In this document: one piece after another, positions 32,717 through 40,359 of the stretch | Position numbering within the stretch: position 1 is the first letter of the stretch | Layout: every line of letters starts with the position of its first letter | DNA from: Afifella pfennigii DSM 17143 | Lineage (GTDB): Bacteria > Pseudomonadota > Alphaproteobacteria > Rhizobiales > Afifellaceae | Direction of reading: 5' to 3' | NCBI RefSeq assembly: GCF_000688515.1 | Contig: NZ_JHZK01000030.1 | Location: forward strand, 1 to 41,541 | Length of the DNA stretch: 41,541 nucleotides | Position numbers and translations under genes: made by a program | The notes under the pieces: generated by a model | What the model saw: the letters and a program-made list of their open reading frames with translations, nothing else | What the model was told of the DNA's origin: nothing | Databases searched by the model: none

Positions 32717-33232
32717 TCACGCCGCGACCGGCGCAAGTTCCGCGCGCAGGGCATCGAAGGCGGCGACCTGTTCAGGCAGGAGCTGTCGCCTCTCGTCGCG
32801 GCCGAGATAGATCTTGAACATGCAGGCGCCGTCCTTGCCGTAGAACTGCACCGACTTCGTCTCGCTGTCGAAGAGCTTGCGGCTGACGAAGGCGATCGTC
32901 GCGCAGGCGTTTGCCCGGATGTGCCCGCCAAGCGGCTTGCCGTGGAGATTGAAGAAGCCCTTCGCTTCCGATCCCTTCGGCACTTCCGCCTTCACCTCCA
33001 AGATGACGTCGCCGGTATTGACGATGAAGGTGACTTCGCCCCAGCCGGTGACGTCCTCAATGACGCGCGCGAAATGCGTGCCCGGCACGATGACGGCCTG
33101 CCCCTCCGGCAGGCTTGCCACAACCTCCGCCGTGCTGCAGCCTGCCGCGCGGGCGATGTCCTCCAGCGCTGCTGCGGGTTGGTCGAGTATTGCTTGCCTC
33201 AGGCGGGCGCGGTCGTTGTCACTCAAGGTCAT
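32717..33232 (-). CDS. hutX: HutX, cytosolic heme utilisation carrier
   Basis: A 171-residue protein of the HutX/HuvX family, which carries heme in the cytosol to downstream enzymes. Recognisable parts are LEDIARAAGCSTAEVVASLP, EDVTGWGEVTFIVNTGDVIL, GFFNLHGKPLGGHIRANACA and SVQFYGKDGACMFKIYLGRD. AGGAG seven bases before the ATG supports 33232. It follows hutW by 65 bp on the same strand and probably belongs to the receptor operon. In Vibrio HutX delivers heme to HutZ; no HutZ-like gene is in this window. Confidence 0.92.
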   Translation of the reverse strand: MTLSDNDRARLRQAILDQPAAALEDIARAAGCSTAEVVASLPEGQAVIVPGTHFARVIEDVTGWGEVTFIVNTGDVILEVKAEVPKGSEAKGFFNLHGKPLGGHIRANACATIAFVSRKLFDSETKSVQFYGKDGACMFKIYLGRDERRQLLPEQVAAFDALRAELAPVAA

Positions 33233-33297
33233 GCCGTTTCTCCTGTGATGCGGCTGGGTGTGGAAAATCGCGAAAAGGAAGAGAACCGGGAAAGGCG

Positions 33298-34656
33298 CTA
33301 CGGCACCGCCCGCCCGACAGGGCGCAGGCTCTGCCCAAGCCAATCCAGCAGATTCTGGGTCAGGGTCGCTTGCCAGAAGCTGCCGGCGACGGTGAGATCG
33401 AGCCAGTCCTCGCTGATCTCCACCAGGCCCGCCCGCTGCCACTGCCCGATCAAGGGGCCGAGAACGGCGTCGGCATTGAGCCCCGCGCGCCGCCGCAATT
33501 CCTCCTTCAGCCACGGCAAGTTCAGATGGCGGCGTTCCATGCCGCCCTTGATACGGTTGAAGAGGTCGGTATGCGGGGCCTGGCGGGCCAGATGGCCGAG
33601 CGGGGCCTCGCTGCGTTCGATGGCCGTCTGGAAAGCGGTCACGTCGCGGGTGATGCTGTAGGAATGGCCGTGCACATTGCCGCCGGCCCCGGCGCCGAAG
33701 GCGAGGCAGCTGGCGCCGCCCTTGACGAGGAGGTTGTAGAGATTGCGCTCGCGGGTCGTGGAGCGCCAATGTGTGGTGGAGACAGCTTCCCAGCGCGCAT
33801 CCTCCAGGAGCTCCACGGCGCGGGCGTAGTAGCCGCCAAGAGCCTCGCGCGCCGTCGGTGCGAATTTGCCCTTTTCGATCGCCGTCAGCAGCGGGGTGCC
33901 GGGTATGAGCTTCAGCGAGTAGATGTCGATGCCGTCGAGGCTAAGGGCACAGGCGATGCGCAGATCCCTCTCCCACATCTCCATCGTCTGGCCGGGAAGG
34001 CCGTAAATGAGATCGGCGACGATGGCGCCGCGATCGGCGAGGATGAGGCTGTCGATGAAGCGCAGAAGCTCCTCGCGCGTGGTTTTCCGGCCGAGCGAGC
34101 GGCGCAGCCTGGTATCGAAGCTCTGCACGCCCAGGGAGACCCGGTTGGCCCCGGCATCGAAGATCGCTTCCACCTTGTCGGGAGTGAAGTTGTAGGCGCG
34201 GCCTTCCACCGTGATCTCGCAATCGGGCGCGAGCGGCAGGTGCTGTCGGGCGGCCTCGATGAGATGCGCGAGGTCGCGGGCGGCCAGCGCCGTCGGCGTG
34301 CCGCCGCCGAAGTAAAGGGCGTGGATCGGACCCTGTGCCTGGTAGGGCCGCTCGCCGTCTGTCGCCAAGTGCTCGGCCACCGCACGCAGGTAACGCGCGC
34401 CGTCCTCCGGCCGCCAGGCATTGCGATAGAAGCCGCAGAAAAGGCAGTGGTTCTCGCAGAAGGGGATGTGGAGATAGGCGACGCTCTTGCCCTGGCGCGG
34501 TCTTCGGCTCAGCGCCTGCCAGGTGCAGGCGCGCTCCGCTTCGGCAATGGGCACCATACCGACGGAAGGGTGCACCGGCCGGCTTGCCGAAAAGGCTTGG
34601 GCGAGCGGCACGCCGTCCTCGCGGGCAAAGAATTCCTCAATAGGTCGTATCTGCAT
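33298..34656 (-). CDS. hutW: HutW, heme utilisation radical SAM protein
   Basis: A 452-residue radical SAM enzyme related to HemN/HemW and to ChuW, the anaerobic heme ring-opening enzyme. The 4Fe-4S motif is CENHCLFC (Cys67, Cys71, Cys74). LYFGGGTPTAL, NRVSLGVQSFD, LIYGLPGQTMEMWERDL and IDIYSLKLIPGTPL follow, as in coproporphyrinogen-oxidase-like members. It likely degrades heme or protects it for iron release, in the cytosol. It follows the receptor by 66 bp, a gap that contains a perfect hairpin, and precedes hutX. Confidence 0.93.
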   Translation of the reverse strand: MQIRPIEEFFAREDGVPLAQAFSASRPVHPSVGMVPIAEAERACTWQALSRRPRQGKSVAYLHIPFCENHCLFCGFYRNAWRPEDGARYLRAVAEHLATDGERPYQAQGPIHALYFGGGTPTALAARDLAHLIEAARQHLPLAPDCEITVEGRAYNFTPDKVEAIFDAGANRVSLGVQSFDTRLRRSLGRKTTREELLRFIDSLILADRGAIVADLIYGLPGQTMEMWERDLRIACALSLDGIDIYSLKLIPGTPLLTAIEKGKFAPTAREALGGYYARAVELLEDARWEAVSTTHWRSTTRERNLYNLLVKGGASCLAFGAGAGGNVHGHSYSITRDVTAFQTAIERSEAPLGHLARQAPHTDLFNRIKGGMERRHLNLPWLKEELRRRAGLNADAVLGPLIGQWQRAGLVEISEDWLDLTVAGSFWQATLTQNLLDWLGQSLRPVGRAVP

Positions 34657-34688
34657 GGGTGAGCCCTCCGAGCCTCAACTTTCGGGAT

Positions 34689-34713
34689 GGGGCCGGCCGC
34701 AGCGGCCGGCCCC
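34689..34713 (-). promoter_or_regulatory. Perfect 11-pair hairpin in the receptor-hutW gap
   Basis: GGGGCCGGCCG (34689-34699) and CGGCCGGCCCC (34703-34713) pair with only three bases between. On the transcript of the minus strand it follows the receptor stop by nine bases and has no U run. It may stabilise the receptor part of the message or reduce read-through into hutW-hutX, giving more receptor than enzyme. Confidence 0.55.
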
Positions 34714-34722
34714 GCTCCTCGC

Positions 34723-36912
34723 TCAGCCGCCGAAACGCAGGGTCGCGGCCAGCTTCACGCTGAGACCCGGCTCGTGGACGATGGAGGTCGTCGTCGCGTT
34801 GAGCGGGTTGGCGTAGCGCACGTCGAAGAGGTTCTCGGCGCGCAAGGATGTGCTGAAGTTCTCGTTGACGTCGTACTGCGCGAAGGCGTTCACAAGCGTG
34901 TAGTCCTTGGCGAAGGTGGCGCTGTCGGGCGCCACGTGGTGCTCCACCTCACCGCCGAAGCTGAGGCGCTCCTCTAGGAGGCGGAAGCCGAGATGGCCGC
35001 CGAATTTGCTGGAGGGCAGGGTGGTGATGTCCTCCTTCGCGCCCTCGGCGACGCGGTAGCCTTCGGTGAAGGAGGCATTGGCGCCGGCGAAGACCCAGCC
35101 GGCGTCGTAGGTGCCCTCCAACTCCCAGCCCCACAGCTTGGCCTTGGCGAAGTTCTGGTATTGGAAGCAGATCGGCGCGTAACTGCCGGTGCGGAAGAGG
35201 TCGGCGCGCAGCGGGCATCCGCTCGTCGGATCGAAGGGCGACAGCTGCTGCCCGTCGATGAAGTCCTCCACGTTGTTGCGGTAGTAGGCGGCCTTGATGC
35301 GCAGCCGGTCGTCGGGGCGGAAGAGCCCGTCGCGGCGGTAGTTCACCCCCAGCTCCCAGGTCTTGCCGACCTCCGGTTCAAGGTCCGGATTGGGCAGGAA
35401 CGGGAAGACGACGCCGGAAGGATGAAGGCCGCTGATGAGGGTCTCGCTGAGGGTGGGCGAGCGGTAGCCTTCCGCGTAGGTGCCGTAGATTTTGAGGCCG
35501 CCCCACGCTTCGCCGGAGAAGGGCGAGACGCCGAGGGTCAGCCGCGGCGACAGGCGCTCACCGGAGCTCTCGGCATTCGTCCCGCTCAGCTCGTAGCTGT
35601 CGTAGCGCAGACCGGCGATCGCCTCGAACCAGCCGATGCCGAGCTTTTCCTGGATATAGGCGCCCCAGGTCTGGCGCGAGCCGGAGGGGGTGTAGAAGTC
35701 GCTGCCGCCGAGCGGCGAGGAGGTGACGACCTCGTCCTTCAACCAGTCGCCGCCATAGGTGAGCTCGTGCGAGGCCATGCCGGTCTCAAAGCGCGACGTG
35801 TTCCACAGGTCGATCCCATAGGTGTCGAGGTCGTAGTTCGTCTTGGCGCCGGCCGGGATGGTGACCGGCCGTCCGGTATCGACGTCGAACTGCCCGACGG
35901 CCGCCCGGTAGGTCTGTTCCAGCCGCGCCATGTTGAGTGAGGTGTTGAGATGCAGGTCCAGCCAGCTCTCCTGCGCGTCGGTGACATGGTAGCGGCCGGT
36001 GAAAGTGTTCTGCGCAAGGTCGAGGTCCGAATTGCCTGAGCGCTCCGACCAGCCGTCGTCGGTCCCGATCCAGCCGAGCTTCACCTCGCTGTTGTCGGTA
36101 GGGCGGATGGAGGTCTTCACCATGCCGCTCAAGACGTCGAAGCCGGTATGGGGAACGGCGATGCCCGCGCCGTCCTCGTAGGAACCGTAGTCGCGCCAGA
36201 CGATGTTGCCGAGCACGTCGATGTTCTCGTTGATGCGCGCCGCGCCGATGGCGCTCGTCGTCCAGCCGTCGCCGTTGCTCTCGTACTGGCCCGTCCCGGC
36301 GAAGGCCCATCTCTCCCAGTCGCGCAGGAAGTCGGAGGCGTCCTTGGTCTCGAACATCACCACGCCGCCGATCGCGCCCGAGCCGTAGGTGTTGGCGACC
36401 GGCCCGCGGATCACCTCCGCCTGCTGCAGAAGCAGCGGGTCGATCCAAAAGACGCTCTGCGTGCCATGGCCGGAGCGCTGGAAATTCTGCCGCGCGCCGT
36501 CGACGATCACCTGCACCCGCCCGAAATCCTGCAGGCCGCGGATATTGATGGAGGAATTGCTGCGCTTGGCGTCGGCCTGAATGCTGATACCCGGCACGTC
36601 GCGGAAGAGGCCGAGCGGCGTCGTCGCCATCTTGCGCGCAATCGCCTCCTCGTCGACGACGCTGACGGAGGCCATGCTCTCGATCGCCGTCTCGCCGGTA
36701 CGGCTGATGACCGAGATCGGATCGAGGAGGACCGCCTCGCCGCTCGCCGGCACTGGCGTCGGAGGGGTCGCCTCCTGTGCGCCGGCCTGCGGCGCCAGCG
36801 CAAGCACGGCCGCTCCCACAAGCAGGGCTTGAAGAAGGGCTTGCCGCGCGCTCCGCGCGGCGGTCCGGTTCATGACGGCCCCAATATGCAGCACGCTGCC
36901 GCTTCCTCGCAT
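34723..36912 (-). CDS. hmuR: TonB-dependent outer-membrane heme/hemoglobin receptor
   Basis: A 729-residue receptor. After the signal (QALLQALLVGAAVLALAPQA, to about residue 46) comes a plug domain (about 85-190: LFRDVPGISIQADAKRSNSS, NIRGLQDFGRVQVIVDGARQ, EVIRGPVANTYGSGAIGGV), then a 22-strand barrel. The heme-receptor boxes are visible: YRSPTLSETL (FRAP-like), NPDLEPE (NPNL-like) and a His in SGLHPSG between them. A likely TonB box is LDPISVIS near 63. The start at 36912 has AAGGA nine bases upstream; ATG 36873 (716 residues) is the alternative. It is divergent from hmuT, with iron boxes between. Confidence 0.93.
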   Translation of the reverse strand: MRGSGSVLHIGAVMNRTAARSARQALLQALLVGAAVLALAPQAGAQEATPPTPVPASGEAVLLDPISVISRTGETAIESMASVSVVDEEAIARKMATTPLGLFRDVPGISIQADAKRSNSSINIRGLQDFGRVQVIVDGARQNFQRSGHGTQSVFWIDPLLLQQAEVIRGPVANTYGSGAIGGVVMFETKDASDFLRDWERWAFAGTGQYESNGDGWTTSAIGAARINENIDVLGNIVWRDYGSYEDGAGIAVPHTGFDVLSGMVKTSIRPTDNSEVKLGWIGTDDGWSERSGNSDLDLAQNTFTGRYHVTDAQESWLDLHLNTSLNMARLEQTYRAAVGQFDVDTGRPVTIPAGAKTNYDLDTYGIDLWNTSRFETGMASHELTYGGDWLKDEVVTSSPLGGSDFYTPSGSRQTWGAYIQEKLGIGWFEAIAGLRYDSYELSGTNAESSGERLSPRLTLGVSPFSGEAWGGLKIYGTYAEGYRSPTLSETLISGLHPSGVVFPFLPNPDLEPEVGKTWELGVNYRRDGLFRPDDRLRIKAAYYRNNVEDFIDGQQLSPFDPTSGCPLRADLFRTGSYAPICFQYQNFAKAKLWGWELEGTYDAGWVFAGANASFTEGYRVAEGAKEDITTLPSSKFGGHLGFRLLEERLSFGGEVEHHVAPDSATFAKDYTLVNAFAQYDVNENFSTSLRAENLFDVRYANPLNATTTSIVHEPGLSVKLAATLRFGG

Positions 36913-36944
36913 GACCTCGATTCCTTTCGCTTGTGCCAAAAACA

Positions 36945-36959
36945 TGATTTCAAAAATCA
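36945..36959 (+). promoter_or_regulatory. Iron-responsive box 1 in the hmuR-hmuT divergent region
   Basis: TGATTTCAAAAATCA is a perfect TGA-N9-TCA, within the longer palindrome ATGATTT-CAA-AAATCAT. It lies just downstream of the predicted hmuR start site and upstream of hmuT, where a weak -35 (ATGATT, 36944-36949), 15 bp, TGTAGG would place it over the hmuT promoter. RirA is the expected regulator. Confidence 0.65.
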
Positions 36960-36972
36960 TATTTTGTAGGGG

Positions 36973-36999
36973 CGTATAAAACATGATATTTGGAGTCAA
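36973..36999 (-). promoter_or_regulatory. Promoter of hmuR with iron-responsive box 2
   Basis: On the minus strand TTGACT (36994-36999), 15 bp, TATACG (36973-36978). The box TGATATTTGGAGTCA (36984-36998) is again TGA-N9-TCA and covers the -35 edge and the spacer, exactly as in the tonB operon promoter at 32505-32531. Confidence 0.65.
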
Positions 37000-37044
37000 G
37001 ATTTCTGGCGCGAGACGCCGACAGGCACAGGGAGAGTTGCTGAA

Positions 37045-37974
37045 ATGCATCAGTTGCGAAGGGGTGGAACCGTTGTCGGGAAGATTGCCAGCGGCCTGAA
37101 GCCCGTGGCGCTTGTGCTTGCGATCGCCGCTCTCGCCGGGACCGGGGTGCCCTCGCGCGCTTCGGCGCAGGAGGCAGGCAATCTTCCCGCCGACGCGAAG
37201 TTCGTTTCCATCGGCGGTTCGGTGACGGAGATCGTCTATGCGCTCGGCGAGGAGGATCGCCTTGTCGCTCGCGATACCACGAGCACCTATCCGGCGGCCG
37301 CGAAGGAACTGCCGGATGTCGGCTATATGCGCCAGCTCTCGCCGGAAGGCGTGCTCTCCGTCGGTCCCGAGGCCATCCTGTCGATCGCCGGCAGCGGTCC
37401 CCCGGAGACGATGCTGGTTCTGCAACGGTCCGGCATACCGGTCGTGACCATCCCGGAGGGTCACAGCGCCGAGGGCGTCGTGGCGAAGATCGAAAAGGTC
37501 GGGGCGGCGCTCGGCGTGGAAGACAAGGCGGACGCGCTTGCCCGCACCGTTCAAGCGGAGTTTCGCCGTTTAGGCGAGGAGGTTTCCGCCATCCCGGAGC
37601 GCAAGCGCGTCCTCTTCATCCTCTCCATGCAGGGCGGCAAGGTGCTGGCGGCCGGCACCGGCACGGCCGCCGACGCCATGATCCGGCTTGCCGGCGCCCG
37701 CAACGCCGTAACGGATTACGCCGGCTACAAGGCGCTGACCGACGAGGCGCTGATTGAGGCCGCGCCGGACGCCATCTTGATGATGGATCGCGGCGAGGCG
37801 GACGAAGATGCGGCGCAGATCCTCGAGAGCCCTGCGCTGAAGGCCACACCGGCGGGCGAGGCGGGCAAGCTCATCCGCATGGACGGGCTCTATCTCCTCG
37901 GCTTTGGCCCGCGCACCGCCGACGCGGCGCGCGACCTCGCTGCCGCCCTCCATGGTGAAGTGGCGCTCCGCTAG
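37045..37974 (+). CDS. hmuT: HmuT, periplasmic heme-binding protein
   Basis: A 309-residue substrate-binding protein of the heme ABC importer. The signal peptide ends near residue 42 (VLAIAALAGTGVPSRASAQE). FVSIGGSVTEIVYALGEEDR begins the first lobe. PDVGYMRQLSPEGVLSVGPE contains the tyrosine that is the axial heme ligand in ShuT/PhuT. KRVLFILSMQGGKVLAAGTG and LYLLGFGPRTADAARDLAAA fit the second lobe. GGAGA lies about ten bases before the ATG. It heads hmuT-hmuU-hmuV; hmuU starts 24 bp after the stop. Confidence 0.93.
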   Translation: MHQLRRGGTVVGKIASGLKPVALVLAIAALAGTGVPSRASAQEAGNLPADAKFVSIGGSVTEIVYALGEEDRLVARDTTSTYPAAAKELPDVGYMRQLSPEGVLSVGPEAILSIAGSGPPETMLVLQRSGIPVVTIPEGHSAEGVVAKIEKVGAALGVEDKADALARTVQAEFRRLGEEVSAIPERKRVLFILSMQGGKVLAAGTGTAADAMIRLAGARNAVTDYAGYKALTDEALIEAAPDAILMMDRGEADEDAAQILESPALKATPAGEAGKLIRMDGLYLLGFGPRTADAARDLAAALHGEVALR

Positions 37975-37998
37975 GCGCGGCAAGCGAAGGATCCATCG

Positions 37999-39096
37999 AT
38001 GTCAGCCGATCTTTCCATCGCCTCGCCAGGCTTTCGACGCCGCCCTTGCATTGCTGGCGATCGCTCCTTCCTGGCAAAAGCTACGATTGCAGGGCTTGTC
38101 GTCGCCTTCGCCGCGACGTTTCTCTTCAGCCTGACGGCCGGCGCTTCCGACGCCTCGCCGTTGCCGCTCCTGCGCGATCTGCTCCTTGCGGGCGGGGAGG
38201 GTGTCAGCCAGCACGAGCGCATCATCATCGGCGACATCCGCCTGCCGCGGGCGATCCTGGGCAGCCTGGTCGGGGCGGCGCTTGCCGTCTCCGGGGCGGT
38301 CATGCAGGGGCTGTTTCGCAACCCGCTCGCCGATCCCGGCCTTGTCGGCGTCTCGGCCGGGGCGGGCCTGGGCGCCATCACCGTCATCGTCCTCGGCAGC
38401 ACTCTCCTCGGCCCGGCCATCGCCCTTTTCGGCATCTTCGCGCTGCCGCTGGCCGCCTTCTTCGGCGGCCTCCTCTCCACCCTCATCCTCTACCGCGTGG
38501 CCACGCGCCGGGGTCAGACCTCGATCGCCACCATGCTTCTGGCCGGCATCGCGCTGGCCGCGCTCGCCGGCGCGCTATCGGGCGTTCTCATCTTTCTCGC
38601 CGACGACGCGCAGCTTCGCGATCTCACCTTCTGGGGCCTGGGCTCGCTTGCCGGCGCCACCTGGAGCAAGATCGCTGCGGCCGGGCCGATCATCGTCCTC
38701 GCCCTCATGGCCACGCCCTTCCTCGCCCGTTCCCTCAACGCGCTTTCGCTCGGCGAGGCGAGCGCTCACCATCTCGGCATTCCGGTGCAGCGCATGAAGA
38801 TGATCGCCATCACCTCGGTCGCGGCGGCGGTGGGGGCCTCGGTGGCCGTCAGCGGCGGCATCGGTTTCGTCGGCATCGTCGTGCCGCATCTCTTGCGTCT
38901 CGCGATCGGTCCGGACAACCGCTACCTCATTCCCGCCTCGGCATTGCTCGGCGCGGTGCTCCTGCTTCTCGCCGACGCGGTGAGCCGCACCATCGTCGCC
39001 CCGGCCGAGTTTCCCATTGGCATCGTCACGGCCGCCGTCGGCGCGCCCTTCTTCTTGTGGATTCTCTTGCGTCGGCGCGGCGTGCTCGATCTGTGA
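37999..39096 (+). CDS. hmuU: HmuU, heme ABC transporter permease (FecCD family)
   Basis: A 365-residue permease with about ten membrane helices. RLPRAILGSLVGAALAVSGA, VMQGLFRNPLADPGLVGVSA and GGIGFVGIVVPHLLRLAIGP are FecCD/BtuC hallmarks; the last includes the loop that contacts the ATPase. AAGGA precedes the ATG by eight bases. hmuV starts 7 bp after its stop, so they are coupled. It acts in the inner membrane with HmuT and HmuV. Confidence 0.95.
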   Translation: MSADLSIASPGFRRRPCIAGDRSFLAKATIAGLVVAFAATFLFSLTAGASDASPLPLLRDLLLAGGEGVSQHERIIIGDIRLPRAILGSLVGAALAVSGAVMQGLFRNPLADPGLVGVSAGAGLGAITVIVLGSTLLGPAIALFGIFALPLAAFFGGLLSTLILYRVATRRGQTSIATMLLAGIALAALAGALSGVLIFLADDAQLRDLTFWGLGSLAGATWSKIAAAGPIIVLALMATPFLARSLNALSLGEASAHHLGIPVQRMKMIAITSVAAAVGASVAVSGGIGFVGIVVPHLLRLAIGPDNRYLIPASALLGAVLLLLADAVSRTIVAPAEFPIGIVTAAVGAPFFLWILLRRRGVLDL

Positions 39097-39103
39097 GGCG
39101 GCG

Positions 39104-39913
39104 ATGATCGAGGTGGAGGATTTGAAGGTGCGGTTCGGGCGCCGCGACATCCTTTCCGGCGTCTCGCTCACGGCCGCGGCGGGCGAAGTCACCGCCATCG
39201 TCGGGCCGAACGGCTCCGGCAAGACGACGCTACTGCGTGCCGTCGACGGCGAGATCGCCTCCACCGGCCGCATCGCCATCAACGGCCGCGATCGCCGCGC
39301 CATGCGGCCCTGGGAGCTGGCTCTTCTGCGCGGCGTCCTGCCCCAGAAGACGGCGCTCTCCTTCCCCTTCACGGTGCTGGAAATCGTGCGCCTCGGGCTC
39401 ACGGGGAACGGCGCGCGGCTTCCGCCCGGCGAGGCGGAGCGCTTGCCTGAAGAGGCGCTGCGGCGGGTCGATCTCGCCGGCTTCTCCGGCCGTTTCTATC
39501 AGGAGCTTTCCGGCGGCGAGCAGCAGCGGGTGCAGCTTGCCCGCGTCTTGTGCCAGGTGTGGACGCCGGTCGTGGACGGCGAGCCGCGCTGGCTGTTTCT
39601 CGATGAGCCGGTCTCCAGCCTAGATATCAAGCATCAGCTCGGCATCATGGAGCTGGCGGCGGACTTCGCCCGCGCCGGCGGCGGCGTCATCGCCGTCCTG
39701 CACGACCTCAATCTTGCGGCCATGTTCGCCGACCGGGTGGTGATGATGAAACGGGGCGGCGTATGGGCGGCCGGGCCGCCGGGCGAGGTGTTGCGCGACG
39801 AGGTCCTGCACGAGGTCTTCGAGTGCCGGCTTTCCGTCGGGTCGGTGCCCCGGGCTGGCACGCCCTTCGTGCTGCCGCAATCGGCAAGCGGGGCCGAACG
39901 CCGCCGCGCCTGA
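39104..39913 (+). CDS. hmuV: HmuV, heme ABC transporter ATPase
   Basis: A 269-residue ABC ATPase. Walker A GPNGSGKTT (34-42), the family signature LSGGEQQRVQLARVL, Walker B WLFLDEPVSSLD, and the switch His in IAVLHDLNLA are all present. The stretch CQVWTPVVDGEPRWLFLDEP, with an insertion before Walker B, is typical of HmuV. GAGG sits five bases before the ATG. Last gene of hmuTUV; the 3' end shows only a weak hairpin and T5 near 39929-39935. Confidence 0.95.
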   Translation: MIEVEDLKVRFGRRDILSGVSLTAAAGEVTAIVGPNGSGKTTLLRAVDGEIASTGRIAINGRDRRAMRPWELALLRGVLPQKTALSFPFTVLEIVRLGLTGNGARLPPGEAERLPEEALRRVDLAGFSGRFYQELSGGEQQRVQLARVLCQVWTPVVDGEPRWLFLDEPVSSLDIKHQLGIMELAADFARAGGGVIAVLHDLNLAAMFADRVVMMKRGGVWAAGPPGEVLRDEVLHEVFECRLSVGSVPRAGTPFVLPQSASGAERRRA

Positions 39914-40023
39914 AGCGGCCGGAGAGCTCGCCTTTTTGCGTCATGATTGCGGTCGCTTTCAAAGAGCGGCCTCGTGTGGCGGCAATCGTCTCCGCATCTG
40001 CGACCAGGAAAGGATATAAAAAC

Positions 40024-40050
40024 ATAAAGACATCTTTATATCTCTTGACA
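40024..40050 (+). promoter_or_regulatory. Palindrome ATAAAGA-CA-TCTTTAT and -35 box upstream of metE (SahR-like operator)
   Basis: ATAAAGA (40024-40030) and TCTTTAT (40033-40039) are perfect inverted arms, followed at once by TTGACA (40045-40050), a consensus -35. The motif resembles operators predicted for SahR, an ArsR-type repressor of SAM-cycle genes such as metE, metF and ahcY that responds to S-adenosylhomocysteine. The link is from motif memory and gene context; I see no clear -10. The regulator gene is not in the window. Confidence 0.5.
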
Positions 40051-40083
40051 GGGGCGCTGCGCCTATCGCACACGTGGACCGTC

Positions 40084-40258
40084 GAGGTGCCCCGGCTTGC
40101 GAGCCGAGGCTAAGAGGGAATCCGGTGCGCCGAGAAGCAAGGCCGGAGCTGCCCCCGCAACTGTAAGCGGCGAGCCGAAGTCCACCAAAAGCCACTGAAG
40201 CGGCAAGCTTCGGGAAGGCCGGACGAGGCGCCGAGCCGCCAGCCAGGAAACCTGCCCC
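40084..40258 (+). ncRNA. Cobalamin (adenosylcobalamin) riboswitch upstream of metE
   Basis: The conserved blocks occur in order: GAGGTGCCCC at the 5' edge (about 40085), GGGAATCCGGTG (40116-40127), the CTGCCCCCGCAACTGTAAGC core block (from 40149), and the B12 box AGCCAGGAAACCTGCC (40241-40256). Ligand binding should switch off metE when B12 permits use of MetH. Extent is approximate because I fixed it by motifs, not by folding. Confidence 0.93.
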
Positions 40259-40328
40259 GACGAATGTGCAATGTCCTCGGGCGGGGTGTCCCGGAGGTCG
40301 CGGCCCGCTTTCAGCGTTCCCGTCCCGT

Positions 40329-40353
40329 CCCCCGTCCGTCCAGCCAACGGGGG
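40329..40353 (+). promoter_or_regulatory. Hairpin that hides the metE Shine-Dalgarno
   Basis: CCCCCGT (40329-40335) pairs perfectly with ACGGGGG (40347-40353). The latter contains the GGGGG that serves as ribosome site six bases before the TTG start. It fits as the expression platform of the cobalamin riboswitch, acting on translation. The competing antisequester stem is not obvious to me. Confidence 0.55.
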
Positions 40354-40359
40354 TTACTC

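Noticed and set aside
36913-37554. Extension of the heme receptor frame far upstream through the divergent promoter and into hmuT
   Set aside because: The extension covers the iron boxes and the hmuT coding region on the other strand, and lacks any receptor feature.
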